A DNA stretch of 48,761 bases from an uncultured Ruminococcus sp. (GTDB lineage: Bacteria; Bacillota; Clostridia; Oscillospirales; Acutalibacteraceae). A program made the position numbers and the translations under genes. Within the stretch, counting starts at the first letter, position 1. Each line of letters begins with the position of its first letter. Positions 1 through 8,692 of this stretch are shown piece after piece. The notes below the pieces were generated by a model that worked only from the letters and a program-made list of their open reading frames with translations, had not been told where the DNA came from and ran no database searches. The stretch is taken from NCBI GenBank assembly GCA_902785425.1, contig CACZYP010000028.1, positions 1-48,761 on the forward strand. The letters are read 5' to 3'.

Positions 1-102
1 CGTAAGGCGCAGACCGATCGGCATGTGTTACAAGTGCCCTTGGGGTGCAAGCAAGATGGGTGCTCAGCCCGTAGGGCGTGATTTATTCAGTGGTTCCCTT
101 AG
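1..102 (+). repeat. 3' part of a MITE-like element, cut by the window edge
   Basis: The segment ends in ATTCAGTGGTTCCCTTAG, the right terminal repeat of the element seen complete at 40351-40546. It shares the internal stretch GCAAGCAAGATGGGTGCTCAG and the hairpin region after it. The left part before about base 48 is diverged from the other copies. The left end lies outside the window. Confidence 0.7.
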
Positions 103-305
103 TGCGGTGCTGCTTTTTATACTGAAATTCAATCAAAACCTTTAGTAAGACTGAGGCAGGCTGCAGCCCGTCAAGTGGGACGGCGCAGCATTGCAAAGAT
201 CACAGCGAAAGGATTAGGTTTTTATTGAAGTTCGGTATCAGATCGTAATGCCTGCAAAAGCGTAACAGGGGCGGTTTTGCAGCGTTCGTCATTGGAGGAA
301 GAAAA
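103..305. other. Leader region before the first pullulanase
   Basis: No convincing gene, riboswitch or -35/-10 pair is visible here. The only supported element is the ribosome binding site GGAGG at 294-298, seven bases before the GTG start at 306. The promoter may lie in the MITE-like repeat upstream or outside the window. Confidence 0.5.
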
Positions 306-3300
306 GTGGAAAAAGGAAAGATAAAGAAATTTTTGTGCGGTATTATGGCTGCGGTAATTATGGCGGCTCCTATGAGTCTTTCGGTGTTTGCGGACACCGA
401 GGATGAGATAGAAACGGATACGGATACTGAAGAGACTCAGAGTGAGACCGAAACAAAATCGGAGGAGAGTTCGGTGGCAGAATTAGACAAGCTTGCATAT
501 AACGGCAATGATCTTGGTGCAACCTACACAAAAGAGGCTACGACATTTAAAGTGTGGTCTCCGACAGCTCAGAAGATACAGGTGCTCATCTATGCGTCGG
601 GCAGCGACGAAGAGGAAAACAGCAAATACCTCGATGCAAAGGAAATGACATACGACGCTAAAACAGGAGTATGGTCGGCAACGATCGAGGGCGATCTTCT
701 GAATAAGTTCTACACATATTTTGTTTACAACGGCAAAAAAGGCAAAGAAACGGTAGACATCTACGCAAAAGCGGCAGGCGTTAACGGCAACAGAGGAATG
801 ATCGTAGATCTTCCGTCTACAGACCCCGAGGGCTGGGAAAACGACAAGCACGTCTGCGTGGAAAATCAATCAGATGCGATCGTATGGGAGGTTAACGTAA
901 AAGACTTTTCAAGCGATCCCGCTTCGGGTATAAGCGAGAAAAACAGAGGAAAGTATCTTGCTTTCACGGAAAACGGTACAACGGTAAACGGCAGCGGAAC
1001 AAATTCGACCGGTGTGGATTACTTAAAGGAGCTTGGCATAAATTACGTTCAGCTTCTGCCGATTTTCGATTTCGGCTCTGTTGACGAAGCTTCCAAGGAA
1101 GACCAGTTCAACTGGGGCTATGACCCGAAAAACTATAACGTACCGGAAGGCTCGTATTCGTCAAACCCCTATGACGGCAATGTTCGCATCAAAGAGTGCA
1201 AGCAGATGATACAGGCTATCCATAACAACGGTATGGGCGTAGTTATGGACGTGGTTTACAACCATACATTTGAGGGAGTCAAGTCATGGTTCAACATGAC
1301 CGTTCCTAACTACTATTACAGATTTACTGAAAGCGGCACATGGTCTAACGGTTCGGGCTGCGGAAACGATACGGCTTCCGAGCATCTCATGTTCAGAAAG
1401 TTCATGGTGGATTCGGTCGTTTACTGGGCAACAGAGTACCACATCGACGGTTTCCGTTTCGACCTTATGGGTCTGCATGACGTTGAGACGATGAAGGCGA
1501 TCAGAGCCGCACTCGATGAGCTTGATGGCGGCGAAAAGATCCTTATGTACGGTGAGGGCTGGAACCTTGCCACAAGTGCAGAGCCGGGTACGGTAATGGC
1601 TAATCAGCAGAATGTAAAGCAGATGGGCGGACGTATCGGCGCATTCAACGACGGCTTCCGTGACGGCGTAAAAGGCTCCAACTTTAACGCAAAGGAAGGC
1701 GGTTTCCTTCAGGGCGGCCAGGGTCAGGCAGCTGTAAAGGAGGGTATCAAGGCAGAGATCGGCGCAGGCTGGGCTGAGTTCCCGACCGAAGTCGTCACAT
1801 ATAATTCCTGCCACGATAACTATACGCTGTATGACAAGCTCGTTGCCACAAGCGGCACAGCGAGCGATTATGATACAAGAAACGAAGACCTCGTTGCAAT
1901 GAACAAGCTTGCAGCGGCGATCTCGATCACATCTCAGGGCATCAACTTCTTCCAGGCAGGCGAGGAATTTGCAAGAACGAAGCACGGCGATGAAAACTCC
2001 TACGCTTCGTCTTCACTCGTTAACCGTCTCGATTGGAAGAGAAGAGCCGAGTACAGCGATCTCGTTCAGTATTATTCCGGTCTTATCGAGATCAGAAAGA
2101 ACTTTGCTCCGTTTACCGATCCCACCGATAAAACGGCGAAGAGCATCTCTTTCATGGAGGCAGGCAAGGGCGTTATCGCTTATACTATCCAGAATCAGGT
2201 GTCCGCAGGCACACAGTGGAAGTATGCGGCACTTGCTTTCAACGCAACAGGCTCCGATAAGGAGATCACCTTTGCAGGCGGCTCGCTCCCGAATGAATGG
2301 GTAGCAGTCGTAAACGGCGACAGCGCAGGTCTTGCGGGTCTTGCAGTTGTAACAGACGGCAAGGTAAACGTAAAAGCAGGCACTGCTGTAATGCTCGTTG
2401 ATAAGGAAAGCTTTGACAGCTTAAAGCTCAGATCCACAAAGGGCAGCGTTGTTGTAAAGCATTCCGATGAAAACGGCGATGTGATAAAAACTCAGGTGCT
2501 TTCGGGAACTATCGGAACAAAGTATTCAGTAAAGCCCGACCCTGCGCTTCTTCTTGATTACACATACGACCGTGCCGACGGCAGTACGAGCGGAGTTTAC
2601 GGCTCCGATGACGCCGAGGTAACGCTTATCTATCATAAGTACAGCGGAACATACGGCACAGCTACCATTAAATTTGTCGATTCCGAATCGGGCAATGAGC
2701 TTACCGAAAGCATAGTTCAGAAAGGCAGAACAGGCGAAAGATATTACACTGCCGAACTGCCGACGATCACAGGCTATGCGCTCGATCTTACTCATCTTCC
2801 GAATAACGGTGCAGGCAAATACACCGACGGCAATATCGATATAGTTTACAAATACACGCTTGTAAAGAATGAACCGATCACGGTCCACTATTACAATAAG
2901 AACAACTGGAGCGGTCTTACGCTTTATGCCTACGGCAACGGACTTCGCAACAACAGCGAAACGAAGGAGCTTGCAGGCGCATGGCCCGGTGCTGCAATGC
3001 AGGACGACGGCGACGGCTGGTGGTCTTACACTATCCCGTCGGAAGCGCTTGACGGCGTGAGAGGCGTAAGAGTTATTGCAGCAAGCGGCAACGCACAGGA
3101 TCCGCTTGCAGGAAACGAGGGTTTCCTCGTTTCGGGTGAGGTCTGGATCAACGACGGCGTTATGAAGGACAATCACGAAAAAGAGATCGTAAGCACGGGC
3201 AAGATCAATGTTATCTACGTTGACTACTCCGGCTCGGTCATCGACAAGGACATTATCTCGGGCAGGATAGACGAGGTCTATGATATCACTCCGAAGGAGT

Positions 3301-3491
3301 TCTTCGGTTACGAGCTTGTGGACGGTTCGTCAAATGCGGCAGGTTCATACCGTGCCGACGAGATAAACGTCATTTTCAATTATAAGCCGAATTACGGCAA
3401 AAGCCTTATCGTATGGCTCGCTTCGGGCGGCGTAGCGGTATTGGCAGGCGGCATTGCAGCATTCATTCTCAGAAAGCGCAATGCGGCATGA
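306..3491 (+). CDS. Membrane-anchored type I pullulanase (GH13_14-like)
   Basis: Predicted extracellular debranching enzyme that cuts alpha-1,6 links in starch or pullulan; 1061 aa. A signal peptide (about residues 1-30) is followed by an acidic linker, a CBM48-like N-terminal domain (about 60-155) and a GH13 barrel. The type I pullulanase motif NWGYDP is at 269-274. The GH13 regions are DVVYNH (315-320), GFRFDLMG with nucleophile D386, YGEGW with acid/base E417, and CHDN with D504. The C-terminus has MucBP-like repeats (about 707-778, 785-850, 967-1027) around a CBM26-like starch-binding module (about 857-950). It ends in a membrane helix (about 1033-1055) with a basic RKR tail, so it is probably held at the cell surface. 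There is no dockerin and no LPXTG motif. The start is GTG, chosen for the GGAGG seven bases upstream. A paralogue follows at 3568. Confidence 0.9.
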   Translation: MEKGKIKKFLCGIMAAVIMAAPMSLSVFADTEDEIETDTDTEETQSETETKSEESSVAELDKLAYNGNDLGATYTKEATTFKVWSPTAQKIQVLIYASGSDEEENSKYLDAKEMTYDAKTGVWSATIEGDLLNKFYTYFVYNGKKGKETVDIYAKAAGVNGNRGMIVDLPSTDPEGWENDKHVCVENQSDAIVWEVNVKDFSSDPASGISEKNRGKYLAFTENGTTVNGSGTNSTGVDYLKELGINYVQLLPIFDFGSVDEASKEDQFNWGYDPKNYNVPEGSYSSNPYDGNVRIKECKQMIQAIHNNGMGVVMDVVYNHTFEGVKSWFNMTVPNYYYRFTESGTWSNGSGCGNDTASEHLMFRKFMVDSVVYWATEYHIDGFRFDLMGLHDVETMKAIRAALDELDGGEKILMYGEGWNLATSAEPGTVMANQQNVKQMGGRIGAFNDGFRDGVKGSNFNAKEGGFLQGGQGQAAVKEGIKAEIGAGWAEFPTEVVTYNSCHDNYTLYDKLVATSGTASDYDTRNEDLVAMNKLAAAISITSQGINFFQAGEEFARTKHGDENSYASSSLVNRLDWKRRAEYSDLVQYYSGLIEIRKNFAPFTDPTDKTAKSISFMEAGKGVIAYTIQNQVSAGTQWKYAALAFNATGSDKEITFAGGSLPNEWVAVVNGDSAGLAGLAVVTDGKVNVKAGTAVMLVDKESFDSLKLRSTKGSVVVKHSDENGDVIKTQVLSGTIGTKYSVKPDPALLLDYTYDRADGSTSGVYGSDDAEVTLIYHKYSGTYGTATIKFVDSESGNELTESIVQKGRTGERYYTAELPTITGYALDLTHLPNNGAGKYTDGNIDIVYKYTLVKNEPITVHYYNKNNWSGLTLYAYGNGLRNNSETKELAGAWPGAAMQDDGDGWWSYTIPSEALDGVRGVRVIAASGNAQDPLAGNEGFLVSGEVWINDGVMKDNHEKEIVSTGKINVIYVDYSGSVIDKDIISGRIDEVYDITPKEFFGYELVDGSSNAAGSYRADEINVIFNYKPNYGKSLIVWLASGGVAVLAGGIAAFILRKRNAA

Positions 3492-3567
3492 TTATGGTAC
3501 TTGACGCTGCCTTTGGTCTTGGCGGCGTTGAATGATACAAAACATCTATTCACAAGGAGGCAACACT

Positions 3568-6500
3568 ATGAAATTAAAGAAATCTTTGTCGGCGATCATT
3601 GCGGCAGCTTTGCTTTCTTCTGTTTTCGGTACAGCCGGTGCGTTTTCAGCAAGCGCAGATGCGGCTTCTACGGTTGACGGCATCGATCCTGCGGATTACT
3701 CGTCCTATACAACATACGGAGGCGACGACCTGGGCGCAAATTATACGCCGGCGTCTACGCTGTTCAAGGTCTGGGCGCCTACGTCCACAGATGTAACGCT
3801 TAAGCTTTACACCACCGGCAGCGACGAAGAAGAGGGCGCAGAGCTTATCAGCGAAACACCGATGACACTCGACAAGACAACGGGTGTATGGAGCGTAAAG
3901 GTAACGGGCGACCTCAAGAACACTTATTATACTTATCTCGTAACGAATGCCGAGAATCCTTCCGGTATTGAGGTAGTTGACATCTACGCTAAGGCGGCAG
4001 GCGTCAACGGCAACAGAGGCATGGTAGTAGATCTTGATTCTACAGACCCGGCAGGCTGGGACGCAGATCAGCGCAGACTTCTTGATTCGCCTACGGCAGC
4101 GCAGGTTTGGGAAGTTCACATCAAAGACTTCTCCTACGATCCCGAGTCGGGCGTTTCCGAGCAGAACAGAGGCAAGTACATGGCGTTCACAGAGTTTGAA
4201 ACTACGCTCAACAACGCAGGCGATGTCAAGACATGTATGAATTACCTCAAGGATCTCGGCATCAACTATGTTCAGATCAACCCGATGTATGACTTCGGTT
4301 CCGTTGATGAAGCATCGGGCGATGAAACTCAGTTTAACTGGGGTTACGATCCGAAAAACTACAACGTTCCCGAAGGTTCTTACTCTTCCGATCCGTTTGA
4401 CGGAAATGTCAGGATCACGGAAATGAAGAGCATGATCAAGGCTCTTCACGACAACGGCATCGGCGTTATCATGGACGTTGTTTACAACCACACATACGCA
4501 TCGGCAACATCGTGGTTCAACCGCACTGTTCCGGGCTACTACTACAGACAGACTTCCTCGGGCGCATGGTCGAACGGTTCGGGCTGCGGCAACGATACGG
4601 CTTCCGAGCGTGAGATGTTCAAAAAGTATATGGTGGATTCCGTTACATATTGGGCAGAAGAGTATCACCTCGACGGCTTCCGTTTTGACCTTATGGGACT
4701 TCATGACTGCGATACAATGGACGCAGTAAGAGAGAGCCTTGACAACATCGACACAAGGATCCTTACATACGGCGAGGGCTGGACTCTCGGCACAACTCAG
4801 GACAAGTACAACTGGGCAGGCAACAAGTCTCAGATGTGTACTCAGGCTAAGGCTTCGAGAGTTAATCAGAGGATCGGCTTCTTTAACGACGATATCCGTG
4901 ACGCACTCAAGGGCAAGGCGTTCGATGACCTCACATCTCCCGGCTACGTTTCGGGCAACACAGGTTCGTCAAAAAACATTCTTGCAAGCATCAGAGGTCA
5001 CTATACAACTTCCAACTGGAAGACTGTAGAGCCGGGTCAGAATATTGTTTACTCCTGCTGCCACGATAACCAGACTCTCTGGGACAGACTCGTAGCATCG
5101 GAGTTCGGTACATCTGCACCCGAAAGCACTTACGATGAAAGAATGGAAAAATTCGTATCGGGCAACAAGCTCAGCGGCGCTATCGAGCTTACATCACAGG
5201 GTATCCCGTTCATGCTCGCAGGCGAAGAGTTCGCAAGAACAAAGTACGGCGACCACAACAGCTATCGTTCTTCTCCCGACATCAACAAGCTTGATTGGTC
5301 GAGAACAGTAGATTATGCAGATATCGTTTCTTACTATAAGGGACTTATCGCACTCAGAAACGCTTATCCTGGCTTTACCGACAAAACTCTTGATTCCGGT
5401 AAGGCTATCGAAGAGCTTGAAGCTCCCAAGGGCGTTATAGCTTACAATCTTCCGAACGTTGTAGATCAGTCCGGCAGCACATGGTCTAATGTTGTTGTTT
5501 ACTTCAACGGCAGCAGAACAGACGAAGCTGAGGTAGTTCTTCCCGGCTGCTCCGCAGGCTTTGCAGACGGCGATGTTGACGGCGACGGCATGATCACTTC
5601 CGGCGACGCACTTGCTATCCTCAGATACAGCGTAGGTCTCCAGGATCTCAGCGATGAACAGAAAACTCATGCGGATATCGACGGCGATGGTGAGATCAAT
5701 TCCGCTGACGCACTTGCAGTTCTCAGAATGAGCCTCGGCATTTATCCCGAAGGCTATCCTGTTCCTTCCGGCAGCGGCGAAGAGCCTGTTTACTCCGTTA
5801 TCGTTGACGATCAGACAGCAGGTATCTCCGAGATCAGAACGGTTACAGGCAAGGTCAAGATCAAGCCGAACTCAGCTCTTATCCTCGTTCCGAAGACAGA
5901 GTACGACAGAGTTGACCTCGGCGCCAAGCCCGCAGACGCTCAGCTCGTTGTAAACCATATCGACGCATCTACAAACAAGACACTCTTCCAGACAGTAATG
6001 AACGGCACAGAGGGTCAGGCATATTCGACACATCAGGCAGCAGACCTCGCACTTGAGTATGATCTCGACTCTATCGACGGCAGCGCTTCCGGAAAGCTCA
6101 CAAAGGGCGTTACAACAGTCAACTACATGTACAAGCCTTATCCGGGCGGCGTTGGTACTGTTATCGTTAAGTATGTAAACGAAGCAGGCAAGAGTCTTGC
6201 AGAGACAGTAACAACAAGAGCAAGAGCAGGCGAAGAGTACACATCTACAGTTCTCGGATTCCCCTGGTACAAGCTCAAGGCTATCCCCGAGAATGCAAAC
6301 GGCAAGTACACAGGCGATACTATCGAAGTAATCTACGAATACGAAGAGACAGAGGAGATCGTTGAATCGACTATCCATGTAAAGCTTGGCGACGATACAA
6401 AGTTCACTCCGTACCTCCACGTATGGAATTACTACGACAACGGCAACAAGGCAGCAGGCACAAACTGGCCCGGCGTTAAGCTTGAAGATCCCGACGGCGA

Positions 6501-7194
6501 CGGCTGGTATGAGTTCACATTCCAGAACGGCAACGGCTACAACTGGATCCTCAACGACAACAACGGCTCGCAGACACCCGATATGTCCAACTCCGGCGAT
6601 ATCTGGGTAGTAGCTAACGGCGCAGCAGCAAAGGTAACTGTTACTTCCTACAATCCCGACGGCGGTAACCCCGCAGACGATGACAAGGTAAAGGGCACAC
6701 TTATTATCAAGCACGTTGACGAGAACGGCAAGGATATCATTGCTCCGAAGCAGACAACAAGACCTGTAGGCACAGAGTACAAGGCAGAGCCTCTTAAGGA
6801 TGCATGGTACACACTTGACGATACTCAGCTTCCCGCAAATACAGAGGGCACATACATCAGCGGCACTGTAGAGGTTATCTACCACTACACAACGGTTCCC
6901 ACATACGAGAGAACTGTTCACGTTAAGCTCGCAGACGGCGCAGACTTCGTTCCGCACCTCTACTTCTGGGAGACAAAGAGCACAACAAGCTGGCCCGGCG
7001 TTACAATGACAGACGAGGATCAGGACGGCTGGTACGAGTACACTATCGTAACAGGCGACAAGTACAACTGGATCCTCAATGACGGCAACGGCGCACAGAC
7101 AGAGGATCTGTCTGCAACAGGCGATATCTGGGTTATCGCTACTTCGGCAACTACTGTAACGGTACACGACACAAACCCCGATAAGGGCGAGTGA
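3568..7194 (+). CDS. Secreted type I pullulanase with internal dockerin and CBM26-like modules
   Basis: 1208-aa paralogue of the preceding gene, predicted to debranch starch as part of a cohesin-dockerin complex. The start ATG follows AAGGAGG (3554-3560); an in-frame ATG at 3532 lacks a good site and would spoil the signal peptide (about 1-30). NWGYDP is at 257-262, DVVYNH at 303-308, GFRFDLMG at 370-377 (nucleophile D374), YGEGW at 401-405 and CHDN at 498-501. A type I dockerin (about 667-727) has calcium loops starting at D669 and D703, both DxDGDG. It sits inside the beta domain that follows the barrel, because the sequence after it (about 742-776) aligns with the second half of that domain in the paralogue. 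Then come MucBP-like repeats (about 790-855, 863-925, 1042-1107) and two CBM26-like modules (about 935-1025, 1115-1200). It has no membrane anchor. It may share a transcript with the upstream gene (76-nt gap). Confidence 0.92.
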   Translation: MKLKKSLSAIIAAALLSSVFGTAGAFSASADAASTVDGIDPADYSSYTTYGGDDLGANYTPASTLFKVWAPTSTDVTLKLYTTGSDEEEGAELISETPMTLDKTTGVWSVKVTGDLKNTYYTYLVTNAENPSGIEVVDIYAKAAGVNGNRGMVVDLDSTDPAGWDADQRRLLDSPTAAQVWEVHIKDFSYDPESGVSEQNRGKYMAFTEFETTLNNAGDVKTCMNYLKDLGINYVQINPMYDFGSVDEASGDETQFNWGYDPKNYNVPEGSYSSDPFDGNVRITEMKSMIKALHDNGIGVIMDVVYNHTYASATSWFNRTVPGYYYRQTSSGAWSNGSGCGNDTASEREMFKKYMVDSVTYWAEEYHLDGFRFDLMGLHDCDTMDAVRESLDNIDTRILTYGEGWTLGTTQDKYNWAGNKSQMCTQAKASRVNQRIGFFNDDIRDALKGKAFDDLTSPGYVSGNTGSSKNILASIRGHYTTSNWKTVEPGQNIVYSCCHDNQTLWDRLVASEFGTSAPESTYDERMEKFVSGNKLSGAIELTSQGIPFMLAGEEFARTKYGDHNSYRSSPDINKLDWSRTVDYADIVSYYKGLIALRNAYPGFTDKTLDSGKAIEELEAPKGVIAYNLPNVVDQSGSTWSNVVVYFNGSRTDEAEVVLPGCSAGFADGDVDGDGMITSGDALAILRYSVGLQDLSDEQKTHADIDGDGEINSADALAVLRMSLGIYPEGYPVPSGSGEEPVYSVIVDDQTAGISEIRTVTGKVKIKPNSALILVPKTEYDRVDLGAKPADAQLVVNHIDASTNKTLFQTVMNGTEGQAYSTHQAADLALEYDLDSIDGSASGKLTKGVTTVNYMYKPYPGGVGTVIVKYVNEAGKSLAETVTTRARAGEEYTSTVLGFPWYKLKAIPENANGKYTGDTIEVIYEYEETEEIVESTIHVKLGDDTKFTPYLHVWNYYDNGNKAAGTNWPGVKLEDPDGDGWYEFTFQNGNGYNWILNDNNGSQTPDMSNSGDIWVVANGAAAKVTVTSYNPDGGNPADDDKVKGTLIIKHVDENGKDIIAPKQTTRPVGTEYKAEPLKDAWYTLDDTQLPANTEGTYISGTVEVIYHYTTVPTYERTVHVKLADGADFVPHLYFWETKSTTSWPGVTMTDEDQDGWYEYTIVTGDKYNWILNDGNGAQTEDLSATGDIWVIATSATTVTVHDTNPDKGE

Positions 7195-7219
7195 TCCTCG
7201 GATCATTGATATTATCTTT

Positions 7220-7250
7220 AAGGCGGAGGCTTTACGGCTTCCGCCTTTTT
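7220..7250 (+). terminator. Rho-independent terminator after the pullulanase pair
   Basis: The arms AAGGCGGA (7220-7227) and TCCGCCTT (7240-7247) form a GC-rich hairpin running into a T tract, 25 bases after the stop codon. Confidence 0.85.
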
Positions 7251-7500
7251 AAATGGAAAATTGAAAATGGAAAATGGAAAATGGAAAATTGCGGAGTCGC
7301 TTCGCTCCTGATTTTAATTGACAATTGATAATTGTCAATTGCGGAACTCGGCTTCGCCGAGTTGGATCGTAACAGCTATCGCAAATCTACACTTCATTCG
7401 ATGCCGAGTGATAAGTGCTAAGTTTAAAAATGCTAATAAAAATCAAGCACGAAGTGCTTCCTTCATTCCACACTCCACTTTCCACATTCCACATTAAAAA
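7251..7500. repeat. AATTGACAATT-family modular palindromic repeat
   Basis: A/T-rich arms (runs of AAAATGG and AATTGACAATTG) enclose three hairpin cassettes: GGAGTCGCTTCGCTCC, GGAACTCGGCTTCGCCGAGTT and, near the right end, AAGCACGAAGTGCTT. The right arm reads like the complement of the left arm types (CCACATTCCACATT). It has no coding content. Related elements are at 14188, 15673, 29484, 32085, 36045, 41760 and 44931. Confidence 0.75.
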
Positions 7501-7555
7501 ATGTCGAACGCAGTGAGCCTAACCGAGTTACAAAATTTTCCGTTTTTTGTCGCTG

Positions 7556-7584
7556 TTGACATAAAGCGAAAAATGTTGTATAAT
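7556..7584 (+). promoter_or_regulatory. Promoter of the folT riboswitch transcript
   Basis: Consensus TTGACA (7556-7561) and TATAAT (7579-7584) are separated by 17 bases. The expected transcription start near 7591 is just before the riboswitch. Confidence 0.9.
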
Positions 7585-7600
7585 CATGTTGCAATAAATA

Positions 7601-7711
7601 AACAGAGTAAAATTTCGGGCGTGTGATCAGTCACGAAGTGTCTGCCGGACGGGGAGTTGTCGGCGGAACGAACGCAGTTTTGCGGCGATCCGGAGTTTGC
7701 ATCCCGCTGTT
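7601..7711 (+). promoter_or_regulatory. Tetrahydrofolate (THF) riboswitch
   Basis: The layout matches the THF riboswitch class: closing stem ACAG (7602-7605) with CTGT at the 3' end, the GAGTAA segment, a GGGAGTTG...AACGAA core and the conserved TTTGCATCC (about 7696-7704). It lies between a consensus promoter and a terminator, directly before folT, which is the classic context. Binding of reduced folates would favour termination at 7727-7756 and lower FolT expression. The class is recognised from memory of its consensus; no covariance model was run. Confidence 0.82.
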
Positions 7712-7726
7712 GAAAGTACGAACTTT

Positions 7727-7756
7727 CGGGCGGATATTTCCGCCCGTTTTCTTTTT
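7727..7756 (+). terminator. Riboswitch expression-platform terminator
   Basis: An 8-bp perfect stem CGGGCGGA / TCCGCCCG (7727-7746) with a TATT loop is followed by TTTTCTTTTT. It sits between the THF aptamer and the folT ribosome binding site, so it is probably the regulated terminator. Confidence 0.85.
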
Positions 7757-7788
7757 CCTGCGGAAGCTCTGAAAAAGGAGCGTTTTTT

Positions 7789-8370
7789 ATGAACAACCGT
7801 CTCGGAATTGCGGAAAAATTCCAAAAATCTGCGAAAGAACTCAGCTCTCCGGTGGCACTTGCGGTGTGTGCAATGCTGCTTGCCGTGTCGGTAGTGCTTG
7901 GCTACTTTGCAAACATCAGCATTACTTTTCTCGGAACGAACCTGATAAAGATTGGCTTTACTGCGATACCGATCGCTTTGGCTGCTATGCTTTACGGCCC
8001 GGTCCCGGCGGCGATAATCGGTGCGCTGACTGATATCCTTTGCTTTATAATAGCACCGATGGGACCGTATATGCCCGGCTTTACTATCAGCATGATAGTA
8101 ACAGGCGTCATTTTCGGCATTGCATATTACGGTGAGAAGCCTTCTTTGACGAGAGTTATTATTTCCAATCTTATCAACAGCCTTCTTGTGGGTATTGTGC
8201 TCGGAACGCTGTGGTTCGTTCTCTTCTACAACTATCAGGTAGTGGTTGCTTTGTCAACAAGAGGACTTAAAGAGCTTGTTATGTTCCCGATAAATGTTGC
8301 TCTTATTTTCGGCGCTCTGAAAGCAGCAGAAAGAGTTCCCGAAATTAAAAAGATCAGAAACGAAAGCTGA
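7789..8370 (+). CDS. folT: Folate ECF transporter substrate-binding subunit FolT
   Basis: Integral membrane S component that captures folates and works with a shared ECF energising module (EcfA, EcfA', EcfT) not encoded in this window. The 193-aa product has about five or six hydrophobic helices. Motifs typical of folate S components include KIGFTAIPI and GPYMPGFT. ATG at 7789 follows AAGGAG (7775-7780) by eight bases. The substrate is supported by the THF riboswitch directly upstream; without it, a related vitamin substrate would be the alternative. The gene stands alone, followed by a GC-rich repeat. Confidence 0.85.
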   Translation: MNNRLGIAEKFQKSAKELSSPVALAVCAMLLAVSVVLGYFANISITFLGTNLIKIGFTAIPIALAAMLYGPVPAAIIGALTDILCFIIAPMGPYMPGFTISMIVTGVIFGIAYYGEKPSLTRVIISNLINSLLVGIVLGTLWFVLFYNYQVVVALSTRGLKELVMFPINVALIFGALKAAERVPEIKKIRNES

Positions 8371-8385
8371 AAAAAACACAGCCGA

Positions 8386-8538
8386 AAGTTTTTGCCCCGC
8401 TTTTTTCAAAAAGCGGGCGGTTTCCAAAGGCAGAGCCTTTGGCCGCCGGAGGCATACTCACGCCCTTTTAGGGGTGAATTTTCAAAACAGTCCGGTGGAC
8501 TGTTTTGAAAAGAGGGGCATTTTGGCAGAAAATGCCCC
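8386..8538 (+). repeat. GC-rich multi-hairpin repeat, copy A
   Basis: Four successive hairpins follow AAGTTTTTGCC: arms CCGCTTTTT/AAAAAGCGG, CCAAAGGC/GCCTTTGG, CAAAACAGTCC/GGACTGTTTTG, and GGGGCATTTT/AAAATGCCCC. The conserved spacer GGAGGCATACT lies between the second and third. Copy B at 18488-18644 has the same order in reverse orientation, with different but still complementary stem sequences. Confidence 0.8.
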
Positions 8539-8657
8539 TGAGTTCCGGTAACATCAGGTTTTCTCGCCGTGACACGGCGACGAAAGAACTTTATCTACAG
8601 ACTGATGCGGAAGTCATTTTCCGCATTTTTTATTTTGATAAAAGTTCCGCTTTCCTC

Positions 8658-8686
8658 TTGACAATCTACCAATAATAATATATAAT
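8658..8686 (+). promoter_or_regulatory. Promoter of the leuA T-box leader
   Basis: TTGACA (8658-8663) and TATAAT (8681-8686) are separated by exactly 17 bases, a few bases before the T-box stem I region. Confidence 0.9.
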
Positions 8687-8692
8687 ATAACA

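Noticed and set aside
3646-4704. Long open frames on the minus strand opposite the pullulanases (also 5872-7206 and 1284-1985)
   Set aside because: They mirror GH13 codons in a strongly biased gene, are cysteine- and valine-rich without domain logic, and lack ribosome sites.
7584-7796. Minus-strand frames over the folT leader
   Set aside because: The sequence is explained by the THF aptamer and its terminator.
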